A DNA stretch of 64,000 nucleotides from Byssochlamys sp. IMV 00236. Its lineage: Eukaryota; Ascomycota; Eurotiomycetes; Eurotiales; Thermoascaceae. The notes beneath the pieces are model-generated. The model had not been told where the DNA came from and did not search any database. It saw only the letters and a program-made list of their open reading frames with translations. The translations under genes and the position numbers were made by a program. Where the stretch lies: contig MSJH02000655.1 of assembly GCA_001931875.2 (NCBI GenBank), positions 113,421-177,420 on the forward strand, read 5' to 3'. Shown in pieces: positions 34,857-49,061 of the stretch; position 1 is the first letter of the stretch; every line of letters begins with the position of its first letter.

Positions 34857-37604
34857 TCACAACGCCTCCAAAAGCGTCGAAAGACCTTTGATATGTTCGC
34901 TGACACTATCTCGACTCTGCAACGTTCGCAGACTCGCCTTTTGCGCAATGGGGATGATGTCTTCCAGATGTCTGTCGCCTTTCTTACCTGTCTCTTTGGC
35001 CAATCCGGCCACGACAACTCCCAATAACGTGTCTCCTGCACCGTTGACGCTCGCGATCTGCTTACCGACCAGGACCTCATCTGGTGGGAAGAGACGCATG
35101 TATACGCCCCCTACGAGATTGTCATCGGTTGATGCACGGGAGAGGATGTATGGGGCGTATTCAGGAGCGGTTAGACGTGGGTCACGCGGACGGAGGAGCT
35201 GGGTGAGTAGGACTCCCCGGGAGCCGAGTTTGGTCAGTATAGCGGGGATGTAAGGGAGGAGCTGGATACTTTGTTGTGGAATGCCCTCCCTGACGAGATC
35301 CGCATTGGTGATGGAGACGAGCTTCTCTCGAGAACCGGCGTTCGACATGCCAAGGGCATCGATGATGCGGAACCAGCCGGGTGAATCGAAGAGTTCAGCT
35401 TCGCGTGCCGCGGTGTACATTTCGGTCAGTTCGAGGTTGTTCGGGGTGGCTAGATTGAGCATATGATTGGGGACTGCATCGTCAGGACCGATGACTGGGC
35501 TCTGGCCAGGACCTTTACTGAAAAGCCGTGTTGATTTCGCGGTCGATACGGGCTCGAAGGCGACGCGAGCTCCGTGTTTCCTGGCAGCAGCAACCCAGTT
35601 TGCGAGAACTTCAGAGCTCCAGTTTGCATCGACTACGACCCATTTTAGTTTCGTGCGGCGGAGCATGGGCTCCCAGAAGCCGTCAAAGTCCAGGTCATGA
35701 CTCGGCATTTCCATGATGCTCATATCCGCCATAGCGAGAACAAGATCTTTCTTCCCGTCGTTTACAGCGACATATTGCGCTGTGCGAGCCCCAGAATCAG
35801 ACGGTAAGATCTTAATGCCCCCTGTTGTCAATTTTTCCTTCTTCAGAGCGGCAAGCGCTGCGTGGCCGCTGAAGTCGTTTCCAACGACACTGCAGAAAAT
35901 AACAGGACTGCCTACGTAGCTGGCAGCTAAGGCAACGTTGTGTCCGACACCACCTAGACCCTGTCCGATGATGGCCGGATTAGACGTGTGCGGGATAGGC
36001 GTCACTTCCGTGCTCCTTTCAGCTAAAGGAGCGTAGTCGCATGAGAAGTCAATAGCAAGAGATCCTGCGATTAGGATGTCTGCTTTTTCTACATGTTCGG
36101 TGGGAGAATTGGCCGTGTCAGGGCTCGTTGAATTGTCTATGGTCTCTGTACTGGTAGAACTAGCTGCGGCCGTAGGTGTAGCGGCGCTCGGAAACGATTG
36201 CCTATGTATCATAAGCACATCCCTTTTCTAGGCACCCAGGGATGACTGCTCACCGATTGAGGCTTCCTTTGTGAAGTTTCTCTAGTTTAGCAAGCTCCAC
36301 GGCAACCTTGGTCGCACGTTTCACGTTCGATTCGACGAGAGCACGATTAGCAGCCACACTCTTCCCGCCGCTGAGTTCCTTAATCTTGCTTAAGATAAAG
36401 GGGGTATTGTCGCTTCCGTGATATCCTTCCACATCAGCAAGTCGAACCGCTTCCTCGATTATTTTGTCCATTTCCGACTTGGCGATTGAATGCTCCTGGG
36501 GGACTGGGTTGGCAAAATGAATGCCTGATGTTACAGGAAGTCTTGATTGCGCAACTAATCAGGTGTCAGATGATAATATTATGCCAGAGACGACTGATAT
36601 TGACTCACAGACAATAGCCGCAGCTTCCTCCTCATTCTTAATCACTTTCGGGCTTCGTACTCCGCTTTCACGCGTAAAAAAGGCAGGGAAATCCACTGGT
36701 CCTTCGCGCCCATCTGCGAATGTGCCAACGCAGACACCCTCCGTCTCTAGATACTCGAGGGTCCGTGGAATATCCAAGAAGCTCTTGCAGCCAGAACTGA
36801 TGACGGTGACCGGTGTTCGTCCCAATTCCGTCAAGTCAGCTAATAAAGTCAGTACACAGCTTCTCCATGACGGGACGAAGTCATTACCAGAAATATCCAT
36901 GGAGATCTCTCCTCCACGGTGCACACCGCCTATCCAGGTTAGTGACCCTCTGAGCAAGATGCCGCAAGACTACAAAAGCACATACCCAAGCCACCAGTGC
37001 CAAATATCTTGATACCTGCTAGATGTGCAAGCACCATAGTACCCGAAATCGTGGTGCCTCCATGGATAGGTCTTCCAGTTAATCCCTGTCGATCTTTAGC
37101 AAGAGCCAGATACACATTCGCGCAGACATGGTCCTACCAGGCCGCAGATGTAGCCAAGATCTCGACGTGAGACCTTCAATGCACTCTTTTTCTCTGCACT
37201 TGCGCACAGCTCAATCAGCTCTTCCGCTTCGAGACCGACTCGGGCCACTCCGTTGAAGATGCCGATGGACGCGGGAACACCGCCATTTACACGGATGACC
37301 GACTCCAGAAGCGACGCCAGCGCCACATTCTCAGGGTACGGAAAGCCTGTCAAAGCACCAGTCAATTACTGTAAATCTGGTCTGTTCTTAGCAGACCTTC
37401 AATCATACCATGTGTATAGATCGTCGTCTCCAATGCTACCACGGGCTTTCCAGTCGCGACGGCATCCCGGACCTCCTCTGCAACCTTGAAGAACTTGCTC
37501 TGGGCAAAGTCATGATAATTCCGAGAAGGCCGTGGAAGCTTTGCCAATGGCCTCCTGACCGGCCAGCGGGACATCCGGGCAGTGGCCCGTGAGGTCAACA
37601 TCAT
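34857..37604 (-). CDS. Pseudouridine-5'-P glycosidase / pseudouridine kinase fusion
   Basis: Bifunctional enzyme of pseudouridine breakdown. The kinase half phosphorylates pseudouridine and the glycosidase half splits it to uracil and ribose-5-phosphate. Seven exons (37409-37604, 37138-37346, 36986-37085, 36888-36929, 36609-36839, 36254-36554, 34857-36201) give 807 residues. The PsuG-like half (about 40-360) shows PVVALETTIYTHGFPYPENV, GGTTISGTMVLAHLAGIKIF and GTGGLGGVHRGGE. A Ser/Thr-rich linker (about 361-395) follows, then the PfkB kinase half with ADILIAGSLAIDFSCDY, GQGLGGVGHNVA and the catalytic NGAGDT near residue 746. The first 36 residues are rich in Arg and lack acidic residues, like a mitochondrial presequence (inferred). 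Two adjacent ATGs open the frame; the first is used here. It diverges from ost1 by 314 bp. Confidence 0.94.
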
Positions 37605-37918
37605 GTACTCTATGGTACACAAAGACGAGAGTTATTATAATTATTACCGGCGAGCAAGAGATCCGATAAAGCTCCCCCGCGGAGTTGATAACGGCGGCTC
37701 GGAGCGCGCAAAGTGGCCGCAGCGGCTGCCGTACTGCATACCTGGACGGGACACCTAAGTAACTACTAGTAACTAAGCTCTCCCAGAGGCCGCGTAGACG
37801 AGGGCAGCATCCAGCTCCGTCCATCACTCGCCATTTCCTGGTGTTTTTACTTCCTTCTCTATTCTGGCGAGGCATTGTGTGTAGCTGAGCGGCCCAGTGG
37901 AAGGGCGCCTTCGACACA
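37605..37918. promoter_or_regulatory. Short divergent promoter (PsuG-kinase / ost1)
   Basis: Only 314 bp separate two divergent start codons, so both promoters must overlap. No TATA box stands out. A GC-rich middle (37680-37740) is probably nucleosome-free. Shared regulation is possible but not shown. Confidence 0.5.
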
Positions 37919-39690
37919 ATGAGGCTCATCACCGCAGCCACTGCGCTCTGCGGTTTGTTGTCCAGTAGCTTACTATGTGCTGCTGAATCCAACATCACAA
38001 CATCACCAGTCGCGCGATTGGTCCTTCCCAAGGATTTCACACCTCCTCAGGTGTTCAAGAATACGAACTTGTTGCGAAATATCAATCTTGAGAAGGGATA
38101 TCTTCGGGAAACGGTGAACGTGGTCGTGGAGAATGTGGACAAGAAACCGCAGAGCGACTACTACATCCCCTTCTCAGCCGACATCATTGACAAGGTTGGA
38201 GGACTGGAAGTCAGAGACAAGAAGGCGCCCGAGAAGGGACGATTCGATATAGATGTTACAACGCATGATGGCAGGTATGTTTTGTGTATTACGGCTATAT
38301 TATACTATCTCAGCACCATAGTTATCCGCGTCAATGCCACGGTTGCTCGATTGAATTGCGCCAGAATAACTGACATTTTCCTTACAAAGTGACACTCAAT
38401 TCTTCCTCGTTCACTTCCCCGAACCGCTCGCGCCATCATCGCAGATTACTCTGGGCATTTCCTACTATATCCTCTCAAGCGTGCAACCACTCCCCGCATC
38501 GATTAGCCAGGATGACAAGCAATTCCTCACTTACACCTTCTCCGCCTATGCTCCATCTGCCTACACCACAGTGAGCCAGAAGACCAAGGTCAAGTTCCCT
38601 ACCACGAATGTCCCCGATTACACTCAGACATCGGGACTGAAGACTGGCGCTGGTTCGGACCCGGAGCGCCAGGGTAGCACCTACACCTATGGCCCATACA
38701 ACACGGCCAAGGTCGCCCCGGGAACCAATGAACCGATCACCGTCCGCTACGAGTTCACCAAGCCTGTCCTTACGGCATCCCTTCTCGAGAGGGATCTGGA
38801 AGTTTCGCACTGGGGTGGTAACCTCGCCACGGAGGAGCGCTACTGGCTCCGCAACGACGGCGCCAACCTCTCCAAGCACTTTGACCGTGTCTCCTGGACT
38901 ATGAAAACGTACCAAGGGCAGCCCAGCTCCGCGCTTCGGGAGCTCAAGTACCCGCTCAAGCCTGGCTCAGTTGACCCATACTTCACCGACGACATTGGCA
39001 ACGTCTCTACGAGCCGATACCGCCCCAGCCCTCGTCCAGGTCGCGAAGCCCACCTGGAACTCCGACCACGATACCCCATCTTTGGCGGATGGAAGTACAG
39101 CTTCCGCATTGGTTGGAACAACGATCTGTCTTCCTTCCTGCGCGGACCTGTCCCAGGAACAGACTCCTACATCCTCAAGGTTCCCTTCATCGAAGGCCCC
39201 AAGATCCCCGAGGGCCTCCAGTACGAAAAGGCCGTTGTCCGCGTCGTTCTCCCCGAAGGCGCTTCTAACGTGCGATACGAGATCGTCGAAGGAACTTCTA
39301 GCAACGGCCTTCCAGGATCGAGCCAGATCTCCTCCAGCGTCACCAAGCACATCACCTACATGGACACCCTCGGCCGAACAGCCCTGACTCTCACTGTAAA
39401 CAATCTCTCTGACGAAGCTAGAGACTCGCAACTACTGGTAAGTTCGCCCCTAGACCACATATAACACACACTCACCACATATATCCATAATCCACATCCA
39501 TAATCCACCTGAGCAAAACACACACCATACCAAAATGCAATGCTGATTGAATATTTTTTCTCAGGTTATCTACGACTACCCCTTCCTCGCCTCTCTTCGC
39601 AAACCCCTGACCATCTTCAGTGGTTTCATCACTATCTTCTTCACCGTCTGGCTCATCGGCAAGATCGACGTGAGTATCAAGAAGCGATGA
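37919..39690 (+). CDS. ost1: Oligosaccharyltransferase subunit OST1 (ribophorin I)
   Basis: ER membrane subunit of the complex that moves the glycan from dolichol to Asn in nascent proteins. Exons 37919-38274, 38390-39437 and 39565-39690 give 509 residues. A signal peptide (1-22) ends near AAES. The lumenal body matches ribophorin I (LEKGYLRETVNVVVENVD, PLAPSSQITLGISYYIL, RDLEVSHWGGNLATEERYWL, TYMDTLGRTALTLTVNNLSDE). One membrane span lies near the C-terminus (FSGFITIFFTVWLIG). The tail ends KKR, a dilysine-type ER signal. Exon 2 starts after an AAG acceptor (38387-38389), and the join GSDTQFFLVHFPEP fits the family. A GTGAGT lies in the last codons, so an extra 3' intron is a minor alternative. 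Confidence 0.94.
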
Positions 39691-40390
39691 ATGAAATAGA
39701 GAGAGAGAGCGTCTCAATTAGCTCTAGATGTATTTATTTATTTATTTTTTTAGTTAGTTCTTTTTTTTTTTTCTCTCGATGCCAGTCAAATCAATCAATC
39801 AATCAGATATGATGGAAAATTCTCTCTCTCTCTGAAACAATTATGAACTACATACATATATACATACATACATAGTAAGTTACGTAGTTAGTTAGTCTGG
39901 ACTCGAGTACGTAATAATTAACTAGGTAGTAAAGTAATATTTCATTCGGAAATTTCCTTCCGATTTCAGTTCATTTCATTTTCATTTAATCCTATCGTAT
40001 CCATGACAAGTCTCTTTTCATCCATAAAGTAGAATAAAGATAATCTTCCCCGCTGTGCTTATAGTTTCCTTCCCCCCCNNNNNNNNNNNNNNNNNNNNCC
40101 CCCCTCGTTCGATATGTACATACATTCTGCATGAATGGGAGGAGGAAAAAAAAAAAAGAAAACGAAGGGAAAAAAAAGTGGGAGAAGAGAGAAAAAAATA
40201 TGTATACATAATGTGAATGATGCGATGGAAGCCCTCACCTGAAGTGAGATAGAGATATATTGCCAAATAGAGTACAAGACTGAGAGCTGAAAGGGACTTC
40301 ACTTCATTCGTCGAAAGACGTTAAGAAAAAGAAAAAGCAAAACATCAGTCATTGACAAGAATTACTTATAGAGAGAGAGATATATATATT
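39691..40390. other. Convergent spacer ost1 / vtc4 with assembly gap
   Basis: Low-complexity AT-rich 3' flanks with T-, A- and CATA-runs and a string of N. No gene is seen. Confidence 0.6.
40079..40098. other. Assembly gap (20 N) inside a C homopolymer
   Basis: Exactly 20 N sit between seven C on the left and six C on the right. The round length suggests an arbitrary gap size set by the assembler at an unreadable poly-C tract. Confidence 0.95.
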
Positions 40391-43115
<2,725 letters not shown>

Positions 43116-45741
43116 ATTGGGCACGCCCTCGAGTCAGCTCCGGTGCTGAGAGCAAGAGTCTTGTCACAAAGGTGGGCGCCCCCCTCCGTCGGCAATGCGA
43201 GTACCTGGGTCGAGCTTGGGGAAGCGGTACCCTGTCGATGCTCGAGGGGAACTAGAGCTCGATGGTCCAATTGCTGGAAAGACGGGGGAAAAGATGTCAA
43301 GGGGATGCGAGGAATGAAGGAGCAAGAATCGTAGGGAAAAGTCGATCGATGCGCGGGGGGAGGTTGCAGAGGTGCAGTTATCACTAACTCGTGGATCGTA
43401 GGTACATACCAGACCTGGCTAGCTAAGTAGGGAACCGCGGGCGAGCAGTAAGTAGACTATCTACCTGGTTATATCTGGGGAAAAGGCAACTCGATCGACC
43501 AGCCAGAGTCAAGGAACCGCGGGAGAAAACCAGCAGATGTCCTGCTCCACCGATTCGATTCTTGTTCTTGTCTTTCTTGTCGCCATCTGGAGGTGCTAAC
43601 TCAATTAATTGATCAATTATTTCTATTCTGATTGTTCCGGCTCCCTCACCGCAACCGGAAGCCACTCATCACCGCACGTGTCCGCATCCCTGGCGAGACT
43701 ACGAATTATTAACTACTCCGTAGTCGAGAAACTGACCAGATCTGTTTCATCTGTTTCACTCGCCCGGGATCGTTGATTTCCCTACGATCTAAAATAATTC
43801 TTAAGAGGACTTGGACCACATACGGACCACACCGCGCTGAAATCCCTGATCGATCGATCGATCGCTTGCTCTCTCTGAGATCGAGATGCCGTCTGTCTCT
43901 CTCAAGCAAACTGGCCTGCTCTTTTTCTCCCTGACGGCTGCCGTCGTGCTAACAGACCCTAGACTAGGCTAAATATCAGAGTCGAACTATCCATCTCCTT
44001 CTACTTCTACACTACTGCACCTGCCGCCGTCATGCTCGCTGTCCCGACTCTTTCATTCGCCCCTCTCTACCAGGTGGCTTTTCCTGCTCGACTCGCTAAG
44101 GGAGCTTAAACATTCGCAGCCACGGTTGAGCTACGTAAGTCGACTGTGGAAGAAGAAGAATAATAACAAGAATACTACGTAGCTTCAGAAATGCTCGCGA
44201 CCGTACCTGGATCTGTTGAGAACTGGAGATGCGCACATCACCCCATCCATCTCCTTCCTCACTGAACACCTGGCCAGTGGTGACAGTGACACAAACCCTC
44301 ACATTAAATTTAAAGAGGAAGATCAGTGTGATCTTCCCAGCCATTCTGCCCCAGCGCATTAACGGAACCCAGAAGCGCAGCCAGCAGCCACACCACAGTG
44401 ACCACACCAATCGATAGCATTCCGCAATGGCACTAGAAATCTCACACAAAAAGCTCTCGCAGAGGCCAAAAAAAATAATATTTAAAACTACCCACAGGGC
44501 GGTTCTCGGCCCTGGCTTACTGTAATCGGGCGCGAAAGTCTTAGATACCATAGGGAAGAATAATATAGAACCATACCAACTACCATACAACAAAGGACTC
44601 TTAACTAATAATACTAAATCGAGATCCCAGAATGGCCGTCTATATGCAAAACCTTGTTCCCGTAAATGAGCAAATAAGCGTAAGTGAGCATGACATTATT
44701 AATTAGACGGGATAAAAACAAAAAAAAGGATGTCCCACTTACTCACTTATCCACTATGCGGGAGACTAGACAATGGACATCGCCTCTCGACCGAATCGAA
44801 CCCACTATGGTATGTACTACCGGGTCCGCCCTCGCTACTTTTACGCTGATAGATGACGATGATAGAAAGAGCCGAGTCGGTCAGTTATTATTCTTCGTGT
44901 CTATCATATCATATTAACATTTACTCTGTTCTCGATTAATATTAGTTAACAGTAGTACTACATAAACACGAAGCTTCTTTATTCCCTGTTAGTTTCCATC
45001 ATTTACTTGTTCTTGTTTGCAATAGTAGAAAGGGAAAATAACTACAGTGTGCAATACATACTAACTAATACTTGTCAGTCGCTTTGACCTTGACTATTAT
45101 TAAGTGCAAACGCACATGAGATTAAACAAGGATAGCTAAGGCATCAGAGTAAAATAATAATCAATGACAATAATATCCTTTGATAATAACTTATCGTCTA
45201 TAACCAGTTTTAGGTCTAGGACTACCATGTAAAGGCTCTCTCTCCCTCTCTTAGATCGATAACTCGGATCAATTGTGATAATCAGATAACTTAAAATATA
45301 GATCAAAGATCTACGGGGCAGGTCATAGCGTATGCAGACAACCTATCGGGTGCTTTATGTGTTTTTTGGATCTGGAATCTGCATGTAAATGTCATATAAC
45401 TATGTTATACCAGATCTCTAAAAACAATGAATAGATTCAGAATAGACATGTTGAACAACAAACTGGGATATGATTATCAACACCTCAAACTCCACCGAGA
45501 AAGAGACAAGATGGTAAGAATCGGCAGGGACATGATAAGCAAGGGTAAATCACACAACACCATCCCGGATCATCCGACCCTCCCGTTCCCGTCCCGCATT
45601 CCACGTTTGCTTTGGTTGTTATATCAGCATCAACATTAATTTCATCATCAAGAGTACGTCTGTGAACCGTACACAGAAATCTGACTCTTCCTCTCCGCTG
45701 AAGTCCTGAAGCACTAGTAAAATCAAAGCAATAGAAGATGA
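43116..45741. other. 2.6-kb spacer vtc4 / mcm4
   Basis: Contains the vtc4 promoter on the left and the mcm4 3' region on the right. The middle (44600-45700) is AT-rich with no gene I can support. A hydrophobic open frame at 44096-44593 (minus) has no known motif and biased composition, and is left uncalled. Confidence 0.5.
43675..43680. promoter_or_regulatory. CACGTG box upstream of vtc4
   Basis: The palindrome CACGTG with context GCACGTGT is the consensus of Pho4 and of Neurospora NUC-1, bHLH activators of phosphate-starvation genes. VTC4 is a known PHO-regulon member in yeast. A single site 560 bp from the ATG is modest support. Confidence 0.4.
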
Positions 45742-48700
45742 TTACAAAAATGTACCCGCCACACGGCGAATGCTTCTCCGGGCACCCTCCCCGAGAACGT
45801 TGACTAGTCCCTCGGTCTCCAGTGCTCGCACGGCATCTGCGAACTCGCCGCCGTCCACCTCAATGCTGCTTTGCTCACCGAGCTTTCGGTAGGCCTCAGC
45901 CCAGCGGGCCGTACCGCCGCTGCCACCGATCTCCTCGACGACTCGGAGGATATTGCGCTTCATGTTCTCGCGATTGCGGCGCTCACTTGCACTAGTACCC
46001 TCCGTCAATAAGCCCATATCGATCAGTCCTGTGCGCGCGTCGGTTGCAGCTTGCTTCAGGGCGGAGCGGATCAATCGGACGGCCTCCTCCACATCATCAG
46101 CCGTGACCTCGGGGGACAGACGCATCCGCGCGTGTGCTTCAGACAATCGAATCATGGACTCCAGCTGACGGGTGGTGGCAGTAATTCGGCGCTCATGGGA
46201 GCGGATGTCATCGCCCAACTTGCGCATCGCAACATAAGCATCCGTTAGAGCCTTACCAGCAGCGGGTGTCAGGACCGGATGGACGCGGGTCTTGGCATAG
46301 GTGATGTAAGACGTAAGGAATTCGATGGGCTGCAATTCAAGTCGTCAGTGAGAAAAGCATCAAATGGATAAGACGAGCGGATTTTTAGACTTACCAGAAT
46401 CTCGTCGCGACTCGCGTTCTCTGGCTTGTCTTCCAGATACATGCCAACCAGATGCTTGGCAAGTCGGCGATCCTCTTGCTCATCAACCCGATCCAGCACC
46501 AGATAGACAAGGTCGAATCTGGAAAGCAGGGTCGGAGGCAGATCGATGTTCTGGGGCACTGGGAGGTTCGGGTTATACTTGCTGCCGATTGGATTGGCCG
46601 AAGCAAGAATACTCGTTCTGGCATTGAGCGTGGTGATGATACCAGCCTTGGCGATGGACACGGTTTGCTGCTCCATCACTTCGTGCAGGACGGACCGGGT
46701 CGACTCGTTCATCTTGTCAAACTCGTCAATGCAGCAGACACCGCCATCTGAAAGGACAAGAGCACCTGACTCCAGCACAAGTTGACGCGTCTCCGGGTCG
46801 CGTGTCACATAAGCCGTCAGACCGACGGCCGATGAACCTTTGCCGCTGGTATAGACACCTCGGGGCGCAATCTTGTGAACGTATCTAAGAAGCTGTGACT
46901 TGGACGTAGAAGGATCACCGCAGAGGAGGACGTTGATGTCTCCTCTGTACCGAGGGTTCCCGCCTTTCTCGAAGGTCTTGTTTGTGCCTCCAAAGAGCTG
47001 GAGCAGAATGCCCTTCTTCACGTCATCCATCTCATAGATACTCGGGGCGAGCGAGCGAGCGAGGAGTTCATAGACGTCCGGACGGGCAGCCGTATCCTTG
47101 ATCTTTTGTTCTTCTTCCGCCGTGATCTTGCGGACCTGCTCCGTATCTCCCGCGGCTTGCTCAGCCAACTCCTGCTCAACAGTGGACACGTCGATTCCCA
47201 ACTTCTTGCGATCAACCTTTTGGACATGCAAGACGTCGACATAGGTCTTGAAGAGTGCTTTTTGCGTGCGCTGTCGGGGATTGACGCGCACAGGGTTGCA
47301 TCGGAAGATACCCGTCACTTCGATACGATCACCGGCTTTACAAACATCCACAAGCTCATCGTACGCGCAAAGCGAGACCGAGTGAGGCGTTTGGCCATCC
47401 GGTACAGAGTCTGGAGTCTCCTGGAGCTTGATGACCTGTTTGTCCGCAAAGACACAGCGGTTGTGGACAAGTTCCATCGTGTTTTTGTCTGCACACACCG
47501 GTCGGGGACAGACGGTAGGCTCCGCGATCTTTCCGCGGTCAATATCGACTTTGACGCTGTGACCGCATGTTTGGCACCGGAAATATGCTGCGTCGGGCGT
47601 TAGCCTTAGGTGAACATCCGTATATTGATATCCGCGGAGGAACACCTACCTTCTTTCATATCAGGAATAACCGGCGTTGTCCGGATAACAAGACCCTTAA
47701 TGCTGATCAACTTGTCCATATCTATTGACATTAGCAAGAGTCCAGGCGACTATCAATGGTTGCCACTCACCAGCTGGATCGAGATCTCTCATGTTCACGG
47801 TCTTGTCCAGACCAAATGGTAGCACCTTGAATGTCTTGCTCTCGACCTCTGCTACCAGGTCGGGGATCTCCGCTGGCGGAGCCCTGCCAGCATCGCTCAT
47901 CAGGGCATCTGAACTAGGTGCTGGAGGAGCAGAGCTGTTGTCTCTGGCATGAGGGTGGTTCCGTTGGCCCCGTGCCATGATGCTCTCCATCTCCTTCTCG
48001 GCAAGCTCGACCATCACATCCTTAACCGTCTGATCCATCAACGGGATGATTTCTTGAGGATAGGCATGGAGCTGATGCCACAGCTTCAACGTCGACGGAT
48101 AGGCCTTGAGGTTTTTGGCATCTAGGTTGAGACCCGTCACGCCGAGCTGACGCATATTGTTCAGCATGGTGATATACTCCCTCTCTTCTGCCGCCGGACC
48201 CATTTCGCGGGTCTGATCTTCCGTCATACCATCCGCCCAGAGACGGTACTTCCTGGCGTAGTTGTACAGGAAGTTCTTAAAGGCGGACATGGAATCCTGG
48301 ATGGAGATGTTTGTTCCCCAGATGACACGGGTGGAGTTACCACCCAGCGCCTCCGCCTCTGATGTGCCCGGGTGGACGTTGGAGAAGGTCGCATCGGAAC
48401 GAGGTTCGCCATCCGCGACAGGCATACCATTGGCGTCCACGAAGAGCCTACGACGACGGTTCGGCGTGGAGCCGAAAGCGTCTGAATGAATGTCTCCGCG
48501 TCGCGCGGGAGCCGGCTGATATGCAGAAAAGCCTGACCTCGTGGAACGCACGAATAGGCCACTGCTGCTGCTGGGGATATCGGAGCGTGGCTCTCGACGG
48601 TTGCTGGCCCGTGTCGGGCTGGAACTGGACATGTACCGGATTGGAGACGAATCTAGTCTTCTGTCAGTCTTTTGTGTTCCCGTCACTACATGAACATTGT

Positions 48701-49061
48701 TCTAGCCTCTCTTACCTCTCATTGCCTGTCTGTTGCCTCGAGGGGTGGCTTCTCCATCGTCCGCATTCGATGATGCCCTGACTGGGGAACTAGGCTCCAT
48801 TCTGGACCCGTTCGACTGCTGGGTCCCTCCGGGCGGCGAGGACGATCGATAGAACATCGGAGAGGAAGACTGCACAGCTGCCTCTTCTCTCAGGCGCCTT
48901 GAGGCCCGTGGTGTGGCCGTCTGCGACTGATTATCCATTGCGGCAGGCGCAGGGCTGCTGGAGGGGGGCTGCTGCTGGGAGCGTGTTGAGCGGGCAGGCG
49001 ATGCGGTGGCCGAGTCCCTGGCGGACTGCCCTCGACGACGATTTGAAGCCGGAGAAGACAT
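45742..49061 (-). CDS. mcm4: MCM4, subunit of the replicative helicase
   Basis: One of six AAA+ subunits of the MCM2-7 ring, loaded at origins by ORC-Cdc6-Cdt1 and activated by CDK and DDK. Five exons (48716-49061, 47771-48652, 47650-47721, 46395-47587, 45742-46329) give 1026 residues. The N-terminal tail is Ser/Pro-rich with many SP and SSP sites, expected DDK/CDK targets. A C4 zinc finger begins at [10 protein letters not shown] and ends at CPRPVC (about 436-465). Then come Walker [12 protein letters not shown] (about 656), Walker [12 protein letters not shown] and the arginine finger [13 protein letters not shown]. The C-terminal winged helix follows [14 protein letters not shown]. The Walker A form [11 protein letters not shown] and the overall length fit MCM4 among the paralogs. 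MCB motifs lie 126-182 bp upstream of the start. Confidence 0.97.

Noticed and set aside
39670..39690. GTGAGT as a donor near the end of ost1
   Set aside because: Reading through gives IDVSIKKR and a stop, a normal Ost1 end with an ER dilysine signal. No good downstream exon was found.
44096..44593. A 165-codon minus-strand frame with hydrophobic stretches between vtc4 and mcm4
   Set aside because: No recognisable motif, irregular composition and no splice-supported extension. Probably chance.
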